DNA of 6,522 nucleotides, from NCBI GenBank assembly GCA_028692205.1, contig JAQUXV010000155.1, positions 1 to 6,522 on the forward strand, read 5' to 3'. Shown here piece by piece: positions 1 through 5,299 of this stretch (position 1 is the first letter of the stretch; every line of letters begins with the position of its first letter). Under the pieces are notes generated by a model, which saw nothing but the letters and a program-made list of their open reading frames with translations, was not told where the DNA came from and did no database searches. The DNA comes from Eubacteriales bacterium (GTDB lineage: Bacteria > Bacillota_A > Clostridia > Christensenellales > Aristaeellaceae). Both the position numbers and the translations under genes were made by a program.

Positions 1-1108
1 GGCACACCTTCATAAACGGGAACGTCGCAAGCGTTACCACCAGCTCCGTCTGCCCAAACGCTTCCAGCAGCGGGATACCCGTACGTTTCACCCATTCGGC
101 GGCCATATCCGGGTTCAGCGGTTCGCCCGCCACGGCGCAGTGCTTCAGCGCGCTCAGATCGTACCCGGCGAAGTTTTCCTGCAGAATGTAGCGGTACATG
201 GTAGGCGGCGCGCAGAAAGAGGTAACATGATGATCGCTCATCTGTTTCAGAACGTCCTTGGGGATAAAGCGTTCGAAATCGTATACGAACACCGCGCTGC
301 CCGTAAGCCACTGGCCGTACAGCTTTCCCCAAACGCTCTTGGCCCAGCCGGTTTCGCTGATCGTGAAATGCAGACCGCCGTCAATGCACTGCTGCCAAAA
401 CAGGCTTGTAACAATGTGCCCCAACGGATAATAAAAGTCGTGCGTAACCATTTTGGGCATGCCGGTGGTGCCGCTGGTGAAGTATAAGAGCATCGGGTCG
501 TGGTTTTGGGGGTACGCGTCGCCTTCCGGCTTGTGCCATTCGACGGAAGCAAGCGGCATTTCCTTTTCGTAGCTGTGGAAGTTCCCGCGTTCGCCTTTCA
601 GCAGCAGGAGCGTTTTCAGCGTGGGGCATTCGGCAAGCGCCTTCTCCGCCGCTTCGAGCACGCTCTCATCCTTGTGGCTGATGATCGCCGCATTGATACC
701 CGCGGCATTGACACGGTATAGGATGTCCTTCTCGGTCAGCAGATGCGTGGCCGGAACGGCGACCGCGCCAATCTTGTGCAGCGCCATGATGATCGGCCAG
801 AATTGCAAATGTCGCCGAAGGATCAGCAATACCTTATCGCCTTTGCCGATGCCCAGTGAAGAAAACAGGTTGGCGGCGCGATCGCTCTCTTCTTTGAGCA
901 TACCAAAAGTATAACGGATGCAAGCGCCCGTTTCATCCGTCCACAGGACGGCGGTGCGGTCCGGCTCCTCCAACGCGATGCGGTCGGCCACATCGTAGGC
1001 AAAATTGAAGCTCGCGGGCCGCTTGATGCGGAAACGTTTGTTGAAGTCATCATAGGTCGCATATTGCACAGGGCAATCGAGATAGTCGAGATAGGGCGGT
1101 TTCATCAT
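1..1108 (-). CDS. Acyl-CoA synthetase (AMP-forming, ANL superfamily), C-terminus outside window
   Basis: Seen: an uninterrupted frame of 369 codons starting at ATG 1108-1106 and open at the left edge. The start has AAGGAG seven bases upstream. The AMP-binding core is intact. The phosphate-binding A3 motif YFTSGTTGMPK is at residues 209-219, a TGWAKSVWGKLYGQW segment follows, an AGEPLNPD segment lies around residue 328, and the A5 adenine-binding motif FGQTE is at 351-355. Family knowledge: such enzymes make an acyl-adenylate from a carboxylic acid and ATP, then transfer the acyl group to CoA in the cytoplasm. Members have about 550 residues, so roughly 180 are missing, including the C-terminal domain with the catalytic lysine. 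The sequence resembles medium-chain/ACSM-like and clostridial AMP-binding proteins; the substrate (short or medium fatty acid, or aromatic acid) cannot be told. It overlaps the upstream regulator gene by four bases (ATGA), so the two are probably translationally coupled. Confidence 0.93.
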   Translation of the reverse strand, partial: MMKPPYLDYLDCPVQYATYDDFNKRFRIKRPASFNFAYDVADRIALEEPDRTAVLWTDETGACIRYTFGMLKEESDRAANLFSSLGIGKGDKVLLILRRHLQFWPIIMALHKIGAVAVPATHLLTEKDILYRVNAAGINAAIISHKDESVLEAAEKALAECPTLKTLLLLKGERGNFHSYEKEMPLASVEWHKPEGDAYPQNHDPMLLYFTSGTTGMPKMVTHDFYYPLGHIVTSLFWQQCIDGGLHFTISETGWAKSVWGKLYGQWLTGSAVFVYDFERFIPKDVLKQMSDHHVTSFCAPPTMYRYILQENFAGYDLSALKHCAVAGEPLNPDMAAEWVKRTGIPLLEAFGQTELVVTLATFPFMKVC

Positions 1109-1683
1109 GCTTTTGCTCCTTCCTTCACGACGACGGCAATGAAGCGGCAATCGCCCTCCAGCGCGTACATCACATGGGGAAGGGAACTGTCGTAATAGAT
1201 GCTGTCGCCAGCCTTCAAATACATCTCGTTGCCCCCCAGAATAATCTTCAGCTGGCCGTCCAGCACATAATCAAATTCCTGTCCCTCATGGCTGTGCGCC
1301 TGCTTTTCGGCGCCGGGCTTATCCACACTCACGGTAACGATAAACGGTTCCGCCAGCTTATTGCGGAAATTGTATGCCAGATGATGGTACTCGTATTGCT
1401 CCCGGCGGTTAAATCTCAGTCCCTGCCCCGCACGGGTGAGGATATAGCCGTGCAGTTTGGGGCTTTCACCGGTCAGCAGATCGCTGATGTCCACGCCAAG
1501 CGCCTCGGCAATGTTGAACAAATGCGAAAAACTAAAATCACGCGTGCCCGTTTCGTACGCCAGATATTCTTCCAGCCCGATACCGGTTTTTTCCGCTACC
1601 TGTTCGGGCGTCAATCCCGCAATATCACGCAGGTCTTTTATTCGTAAGGCAATCAGTCCCAATTGCTCTGCATTGTCCGCCAT
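1105..1683 (-). CDS. XRE-family transcriptional regulator with C-terminal cupin domain
   Basis: A 192-residue protein. Residues about 10-70 form an XRE/Cro-type helix-turn-helix (ALRIKDLRDIAGLTPEQVAE, then TGIGLEEYLAYETGTR). Residues about 115-187 form a cupin_2 barrel with HSHEGQE giving H130, H132 and E136, and a second motif ending in SLPH with H170. The cupin metal-binding set therefore appears complete. Family knowledge: XRE-cupin proteins are DNA-binding regulators whose cupin senses a small molecule and often controls adjacent genes. Here the adjacent gene is an acyl-CoA synthetase read from the same transcript, so the ligand may be that enzyme's acid substrate or CoA product (inference). 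Start choice: ATG 1683 has AAGGAGG eight bases upstream. The frame extends to an ATG at 1743, but that codon sits inside the predicted -10 box and has no ribosome site, and its 20 extra residues do not belong to the HTH. Confidence 0.93.
   Translation of the reverse strand: MADNAEQLGLIALRIKDLRDIAGLTPEQVAEKTGIGLEEYLAYETGTRDFSFSHLFNIAEALGVDISDLLTGESPKLHGYILTRAGQGLRFNRREQYEYHHLAYNFRNKLAEPFIVTVSVDKPGAEKQAHSHEGQEFDYVLDGQLKIILGGNEMYLKAGDSIYYDSSLPHVMYALEGDCRFIAVVVKEGAKA
1116..1121 (-). promoter_or_regulatory. Ribosome binding site of the acyl-CoA synthetase gene
   Basis: On the minus strand this reads AAGGAG, seven bases before ATG 1108. It lies inside the last codons of the XRE-cupin gene and fixes the first of two consecutive ATG codons (1108 and 1105) as the likely start. 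Confidence 0.8.
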
Positions 1684-1691
1684 TCCTGTCG

Positions 1692-1698
1692 CCTCCTT
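1692..1698 (-). promoter_or_regulatory. Ribosome binding site of the XRE-cupin gene
   Basis: On the minus strand this reads AAGGAGG, eight bases before ATG 1683. It selects this start over the upstream in-frame ATG at 1743. Confidence 0.85.
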
Positions 1699-1707
1699 AT
1701 AGTAGAT

Positions 1708-1729
1708 GCGGCTTTGCACTTCAAGCCGC
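1708..1729. repeat. Inverted repeat at the 5' end of the XRE-cupin transcript (candidate operator or leader hairpin)
   Basis: GCGGCTT at 1708-1714 and its exact complement AAGCCGC at 1723-1729 are separated by eight bases. If transcription starts about seven bases after the -10 box (near 1732), the repeat covers roughly +3 to +24. That position suits a repressor operator for the XRE-cupin protein, or a 5' stabilising hairpin in the mRNA. No U-rich tract follows, so it is not a terminator. The repeat is seen directly; its role is inferred. Confidence 0.55.
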
Positions 1730-1738
1730 AGCGCTTGT

Positions 1739-1768
1739 AGCATACCATGGGAAACCCTGATATGTCAA
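1739..1768 (-). promoter_or_regulatory. Sigma-A/sigma-70 type promoter of the XRE-cupin/acyl-CoA synthetase operon
   Basis: On the minus strand the -35 is TTGACA (plus 1763-1768), the spacer is 18 bases, and the -10 is TATGCT (plus 1739-1744). Predicted transcription starts near 1732, leaving a leader of about 49 bases that contains the inverted repeat and the ribosome site. Confidence 0.75.
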
Positions 1769-2028
1769 GGCATACAGCAGCTATAGAGTCCATATGGCGT
1801 AAGGTTTTTCGCGGGTTTTCGCCCCCCCGCCGCAGGCCCGGCAGCTGTGTCGTCGTTTCCTTTGCGACACCACGGTTTTCTCCAGCGCCGTTTCGCCATA
1901 CCTGTAAACTTATTTCAAATCAGCCTATCTCCTGCGGGTCCCGTTTTCCCTGCAATCGGCGGACTGCCGCGGCCGGTTCGGGCTTTCTGCCGTTAAAAGC
2001 CTGAAAGCGGTTGATTTCATTGGAAACA
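1769..2028. other. Central part of the divergent intergenic region, no gene seen
   Basis: About 260 bases between the two divergent -35 boxes hold no credible coding frame on either strand: frames are short, lack ribosome sites and have no recognisable product. Small inverted repeats are present: GTGTCG/CGACAC (1847-1852 and 1865-1870) and GGCTTT/AAAGCC (1981-1986 and 1996-2001). Neither is followed by a T-run in a useful orientation. There is a run of seven C at about 1822-1828. The region could hold binding sites for regulators, but nothing specific is recognised. Confidence 0.6.
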
Positions 2029-2058
2029 TTGACATCTTTCTCATTCTTGAAGTATGAT
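2029..2058 (+). promoter_or_regulatory. Sigma-A/sigma-70 type promoter of the wbpA-wbpB-wbpD operon
   Basis: Perfect -35 TTGACA at 2029-2034, an 18-base spacer, and -10 TATGAT at 2053-2058 (one mismatch to consensus). The region from the -10 onward is markedly AT-rich compared with its surroundings. Transcription would start near 2065, giving a leader of about 94 bases. Confidence 0.78.
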
Positions 2059-2092
2059 ATATTGGTTCGATATCTATGGTAATATATTGATT
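2057..2092. repeat. Paired direct repeat at the wbpA transcription start
   Basis: ATATATTGGTT (2057-2067) and ATATATTGATT (2082-2092) match at 10 of 11 positions, 25 bases apart. They overlap the end of the -10 box and the predicted transcript start, a place where a repressor could act. The AT-rich background makes chance similarity possible. Confidence 0.4.
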
Positions 2093-2116
2093 GGCATTGC
2101 GATGATTATACCTTAA

Positions 2117-2139
2117 CATGTCCGGGATAAACCGGCATG
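2117..2139 (+). other. Leader hairpin just upstream of the wbpA ribosome site
   Basis: CATG(T)CCGG at 2117-2125 pairs with CCGGCATG at 2132-2139. This gives eight base pairs with a single bulged T (2121) and the six-base loop GATAAA. It ends six bases before the Shine-Dalgarno sequence, so it could affect translation or act as a protein-binding element in the mRNA. It is not a terminator, as no U-tract follows. Confidence 0.5.
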
Positions 2140-2145
2140 AAGGCA

Positions 2146-2151
2146 AAGGAG
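2146..2151 (+). promoter_or_regulatory. Ribosome binding site of wbpA
   Basis: AAGGAG lies seven bases before ATG 2159 but only one base before ATG 2153. Spacing therefore decides the start in favour of 2159. Confidence 0.85.
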
Positions 2152-2158
2152 AATGTTG

Positions 2159-3466
2159 ATGTCAGCGCTCAAACAGAAGATCAAGGATCGTACCGTAACC
2201 CTCGGCGTTGTGGGACTTGGCTATGTCGGCTTGCCACTTGCAGTGGAAAAGGCCAAGGCGGGTTTTTATGTCATCGGTTTCGATGTGCAGGAACAAAAAG
2301 TTGAAATGGTTAATCAGGGCCATAACTATATTGGCGACGTGGTGAACCACGATCTGGAAGAGATTGTGAAAAGCGGACATTTGAAAGCCACCACCGATTT
2401 TGCCGCCGTCGCAAGCTGCGATTGCGTTTGCATTGCCGTTCCCACGCCGCTGGACGAGCACCAGCAGCCGGACATCAGCTATGTGCGCGCTTCCGCCGAG
2501 AGCATTACCCCCTACATGCATAAAGATATGCTGATCGTGCTGGAATCCACCACTTACCCCGGCACCACCGAAGAGCTCTTACGCCCCATCCTTGAACAAA
2601 GCGGCCTGCAGTGCGGCGTTGATTTTTATCTTGCCTTTTCGCCTGAGCGCGTGGATCCGGGCAACGCGTTTTATAAAACCCGCAACACGCCCAAAGTTGT
2701 TGGCGGCATGACCCCCGAATGCACCGATATTGCCGCTACGCTCTACGAAGCCGTGCTGGAAGCGCCCGTGCATCGCGTGTCTTCCCCCGCCGTTGCCGAA
2801 ATGGAAAAGATTCTTGAGAATACTTACCGCAACGTCAATATCGGCCTTATCAACGAACTGGCCATGCTCTGCGACCGTATGAACATCAACATCTGGGAAG
2901 TGATCGACGCCGCCAAGAGCAAGCCGTACGGCTTTCAGGCGTTTTATCCCGGCCCCGGGCTCGGCGGTCACTGCATCCCGCTGGATCCCTATTACCTGAG
3001 CTGGAAAGCGCGTGAATACGGCTTTCACACCTCGATGATTGAGTCCAGCATGATTATCAACGACCGGATGCCGGAATACTGCTGCCAACGCGCCATGCGC
3101 GCGCTCAATGAGCAGAAGAAGGCCCTTAACGGCTCGAAATTGCTGGTGCTGGGCGTTGCGTATAAGCAGGATATCGACGATTATCGCGAGAGCCCCGCGC
3201 TGCGCGTAATCGAGTGCCTGAAAGCCGGCGGTGCCGACGTAGCGTATTACGATCCCTACGTCCCCCAGTATAAATTTGAGGGAAAAACACACGACAGCCT
3301 GCCGGAACTGACAGCCGATCTTCTGTCGGAGAGCGATCTGGTTGTCATCACCACTGCCCACACAACGATTGATTACAATTTTGTAGCGGAATATGCGCCA
3401 TTGATCTTCGATACGAAGAACGCTATGAAAAACGTGATGAATCGCGAAAACATAAGGCTTTTATAA
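2159..3466 (+). CDS. wbpA: UDP-N-acetylglucosamine 6-dehydrogenase (nucleotide-sugar dehydrogenase, WbpA type)
   Basis: A 435-residue cytoplasmic enzyme, normal length for the UDP-glucose/UDP-GlcNAc dehydrogenase family. The N-terminal Rossmann fold has GLGYVG at residues 19-24. ESTTYPGT follows at 129-136, FSPERVDPG at 160-168, and a conserved lysine in the AEMEKILENTYRN segment near 217. The catalytic cysteine is C272 within GPGLGGHCIPLDP. The C-terminal UDP-binding domain begins near 326 and carries LGVAYKQDIDDYRESPA. Family knowledge: the enzyme oxidises C6 of a UDP-sugar twice with NAD+, through a thioester on the cysteine. The DDxRESP signature and the wbpB/wbpD neighbours favour UDP-GlcNAc as substrate, giving UDP-GlcNAc uronic acid; UDP-glucose or UDP-ManNAc cannot be excluded by sequence alone. 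It is first in the operon, 15 bases before wbpB. The start at 2159 is chosen over 2153 on ribosome-site spacing. Confidence 0.9.
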   Translation: MSALKQKIKDRTVTLGVVGLGYVGLPLAVEKAKAGFYVIGFDVQEQKVEMVNQGHNYIGDVVNHDLEEIVKSGHLKATTDFAAVASCDCVCIAVPTPLDEHQQPDISYVRASAESITPYMHKDMLIVLESTTYPGTTEELLRPILEQSGLQCGVDFYLAFSPERVDPGNAFYKTRNTPKVVGGMTPECTDIAATLYEAVLEAPVHRVSSPAVAEMEKILENTYRNVNIGLINELAMLCDRMNINIWEVIDAAKSKPYGFQAFYPGPGLGGHCIPLDPYYLSWKAREYGFHTSMIESSMIINDRMPEYCCQRAMRALNEQKKALNGSKLLVLGVAYKQDIDDYRESPALRVIECLKAGGADVAYYDPYVPQYKFEGKTHDSLPELTADLLSESDLVVITTAHTTIDYNFVAEYAPLIFDTKNAMKNVMNRENIRLL

Positions 3467-3471
3467 GGGGG
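3465..3471 (+). promoter_or_regulatory. Ribosome binding site of wbpB
   Basis: AAGGGGG overlaps the wbpA stop codon and lies ten bases before ATG 3482. It is a somewhat weaker match and longer spacing than the other sites in the window. Confidence 0.6.
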
Positions 3472-3481
3472 TCCCTATCGA

Positions 3482-4582
3482 ATGACCCAGCGACTGCGCT
3501 ATGCGCTGATCGGATGCGGACGTATTGCGCCCAACCACGTTGCGGCCGCGCTGTATAACAAAGACACGCTGGAATTTTGCGCCGTATGCGATTTGATGCC
3601 CGAACGCATGGAAGCGGTGCTCCGGCAAGTTCCAAAGGACGTTAGAGCCGGTATCAAGCACTATACGGATTACCAGACCATGCTTGCCGAGGTGCAGCCC
3701 CAGTTGGTGGCCGTTGCCACGGAAAGCGGCGAACACGCCGCCATTGGTTTGGATTGTATTGCCGCCGGAGCCAACATCATCATCGAAAAGCCGCTTGCAT
3801 TGAGTATGGCCGACGGCCGTAAGCTGATTACGGCCGCATCGGCGGCCAACGTCAAGCTGTGCGCCTGTCACCAGAACCGTTTTAACAAATCGATTCAGAA
3901 AATTCGCACCGCCGTGGAAGAACAGCGCTTCGGGCGGATGCTGCACGGCACCGCGCATATTCGCTGGAACCGCGGAAAAGACTATTACGAACAGGCCCCC
4001 TGGCGCGGCACATGGACACAGGACGGCGGTGCGCTGATGAACCAGTGCATCCATAATATCGACCTGCTTCGCTGGATGATGGGCGACGAGGTGGACGAGG
4101 TGTTCGCCTACACTGATAACCTTGAGCACGATTATATCGAAGCCGAGGACCTCGGCATGGCGCTGATCCGCTTCCGCAACGGTTCCTACGGGCTTGTGGA
4201 GGGTACAACCAACGTATACCCGCACAATCTGGAGGAAACGCTTTACCTGTTTGGGGAAAACGGAACCGTCAAAGCGGGCGGCAAGAGCGTGAACATCATC
4301 GAGGAGTGGGATTTCCGCGACGGTCGCGGCGACCCGGCGACCATCAAGATGGAGTTTGGCGAAAACCCGCCCAACATTTATGGTTTTGGCCATACGCCGC
4401 TTTACGCGGATATGGCCCGCGCGATTCTGGATAATCGTCCTCCCTATGTAAGCGGCGAGGCGGGCCTGCGGGCGTTGGAAATTGTATTGGCAATTTACCG
4501 AAGCGCGGCGACCCACCAGCCGGTTAAGCTGCCGCTGGACAATTGCGCCACAACCGACTTTATCGGGAGGTTCGGCAAATGA
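3482..4582 (+). CDS. wbpB: UDP-GlcNAc uronate 3-dehydrogenase (Gfo/Idh/MocA family, WbpB/WlbA type)
   Basis: A 366-residue oxidoreductase. Residues 5-125 form the NAD-binding Rossmann domain with IGCGRIAPNHV (G11, G13) and the family EKP motif at 102-104, whose K103 is the expected catalytic lysine. CHQNRFN at 129-135 begins the C-terminal alpha/beta domain, and GGALMNQCIHNIDLLRW at 182-198 contains H191 at the usual second catalytic position. Family knowledge: WbpB/WlbA oxidises C3 of UDP-GlcNAc uronic acid to the 3-keto sugar, which the aminotransferase WbpE then uses; in some homologues the NADH is recycled with 2-oxoglutarate. Assignment to WbpB rather than another Gfo/Idh/MocA sugar dehydrogenase rests mainly on its place between wbpA and wbpD. 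Its TGA stop overlaps the ATG of wbpD (ATGA), implying coupled translation. Confidence 0.85.
   Translation: MTQRLRYALIGCGRIAPNHVAAALYNKDTLEFCAVCDLMPERMEAVLRQVPKDVRAGIKHYTDYQTMLAEVQPQLVAVATESGEHAAIGLDCIAAGANIIIEKPLALSMADGRKLITAASAANVKLCACHQNRFNKSIQKIRTAVEEQRFGRMLHGTAHIRWNRGKDYYEQAPWRGTWTQDGGALMNQCIHNIDLLRWMMGDEVDEVFAYTDNLEHDYIEAEDLGMALIRFRNGSYGLVEGTTNVYPHNLEETLYLFGENGTVKAGGKSVNIIEEWDFRDGRGDPATIKMEFGENPPNIYGFGHTPLYADMARAILDNRPPYVSGEAGLRALEIVLAIYRSAATHQPVKLPLDNCATTDFIGRFGK
4565..4570 (+). promoter_or_regulatory. Ribosome binding site of wbpD
   Basis: GGGAGG lies eight bases before ATG 4579, inside the end of wbpB. It supports the 4579 start over the in-frame ATG at 4543. Confidence 0.8.
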
Positions 4583-5151
4583 ACATCCATTCCACCGCCG
4601 TAATCGACGAGGGCGCGCAGATTGGCGAAGGCACCCGCGTGTGGCATTTCACGCATGTGCAGAGCGGAGCGCGCATTGGCAAAAACTGCGTCTTGGGCCA
4701 AAATGTTTATGTCGGGCAGGGAGCGGTTATCGGTGACGAATGTAAAATTCAAAACAACGTAAGCGTTTACAGCGGCGTAACGCTTGGCAACGGCGTTTTT
4801 TGCGGCCCAAGCTGCGTTTTTACCAACGACCTGACCCCCCGGGCGCGCTATCCCAAAGGCCATGAACATTTTATCGCCACACACGTGCTGGAAGGCGCCA
4901 GCATCGGCGCAAACGCCACCATCGTATGCGGCCACACCATCGGCAAAAACGCCATGATCGGCGCGGGCGCGGTGGTGGTTGACAACGTTCCCGATCATGC
5001 TTTGATGCTCGGCGTGCCTGCGGAGCAGCACGGGTTCGTGTGCACCTGTGGCAAAAGGCTGGACGGCCTGAAGTGCCCTGCGTGCGGGCGGCTGTACATC
5101 CCCGTTGGTGAAGGGCTGGCCGAAGTGGAAAACAAAAAGAACAAAGCCTGA
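4579..5151 (+). CDS. wbpD: UDP-2-acetamido-3-amino-2,3-dideoxy-glucuronate N-acetyltransferase (WbpD/WlbB type, left-handed beta-helix)
   Basis: A 190-residue acyltransferase. Residues about 3-140 are hexapeptide repeats of the [IVL]-G-x-x type (AQIGEG, ARIGKN, AVIGDE, VTLGNG, ASIGAN, HTIGKN, AMIGAG), which fold as a left-handed beta-helix; such enzymes act as trimers. An insertion with FTNDLTPRARYP at 81-92 is typical of the WbpD/WlbB subfamily. Family knowledge: the enzyme transfers acetyl from acetyl-CoA to the 3-amino group of the UDP-amino uronic acid made by WbpE. The C-terminus has four cysteines (C155, C157, C166, C169) in a CxC-x8-CPxCG arrangement resembling a small zinc ribbon. The start is set by the four-base overlap with wbpB and the GGGAGG site; the extra 12 residues from ATG 4543 would not fit the helix start. 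It is the last gene before a strong terminator. Confidence 0.9.
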   Translation: MNIHSTAVIDEGAQIGEGTRVWHFTHVQSGARIGKNCVLGQNVYVGQGAVIGDECKIQNNVSVYSGVTLGNGVFCGPSCVFTNDLTPRARYPKGHEHFIATHVLEGASIGANATIVCGHTIGKNAMIGAGAVVVDNVPDHALMLGVPAEQHGFVCTCGKRLDGLKCPACGRLYIPVGEGLAEVENKKNKA

Positions 5152-5165
5152 TAAAGCACTTTATC
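5150..5165 (+). repeat. Small inverted repeat over the wbpD stop codon
   Basis: GATAAAG and CTTTATC are separated by CA, and TTTTA follows. It begins within the TGA stop. The stem is AT-rich and weak, so at most it assists the strong terminator 16 bases further on. Confidence 0.4.
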
Positions 5166-5180
5166 TTTTACGGCGTTATC

Positions 5181-5211
5181 AAAGCCGGGCGCATACAATG
5201 CGCCCGGCTTT
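5181..5211 (+). terminator. Strong intrinsic terminator of the wbp operon
   Basis: A perfect 14-bp stem (arms 5181-5194 and 5198-5211, GC-rich core GCCGGGCGC) with the three-base loop ACA, followed by GCTTTAGTT. It lies 30 bases after wbpD, between convergent genes. On the minus strand it could also stop the oxidoreductase transcript, but no U-tract follows it in that direction, so plus-strand function is much better supported. Confidence 0.88.
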
Positions 5212-5299
5212 GCTTTAGTTGAACGAAGAACGTTCCCTATTCCTATAACCGCTTTTTTCTGCCAGCTTCGTTTGAAGCACGCGCCGCTGTCAGAGCATC
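5212..5299. other. Convergent intergenic spacer, no gene
   Basis: This lies between the wbp terminator and the stop of the convergent oxidoreductase. It holds two short inverted repeats: GAACG/CGTTC (5221-5225 and 5231-5235) and GCTTC/GAAGC around GTTT (about 5265-5278). Neither has a T-run on the minus strand, so no separate terminator for the oxidoreductase can be named. Confidence 0.5.

Noticed and set aside
1..1108. Possible frameshift or pseudogene, because the acyl-CoA synthetase is not a closed frame
   Set aside because: Codon-by-codon reading shows a continuous frame with intact A3 and A5 motifs. It is open only because the window ends.
2153..2158. ATG 2153 as the wbpA start
   Set aside because: Only one base separates it from the Shine-Dalgarno AAGGAG; ATG 2159 has the normal seven.
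2118..2159. A 13-codon frame (MSGINRHEGKGEC) ending in TGA that overlaps the wbpA ATG (TGATG)
   Set aside because: It has no ribosome site before its ATG and its content is dictated by the hairpin and Shine-Dalgarno sequence. The overlap is probably chance, although a leader peptide cannot be wholly excluded.
3461..4516. A 351-codon frame antisense to wbpB
   Set aside because: It mirrors wbpB codons, has no recognisable domains, and conflicts with a well-supported gene. The same applies to the 260-codon frame antisense to wbpA at 2579-3361.
4543..4578. An upstream in-frame ATG for wbpD
   Set aside because: No suitable ribosome site, and it adds 12 residues unlike the family. ATG 4579 has GGGAGG at 8 bases and the ATGA overlap.
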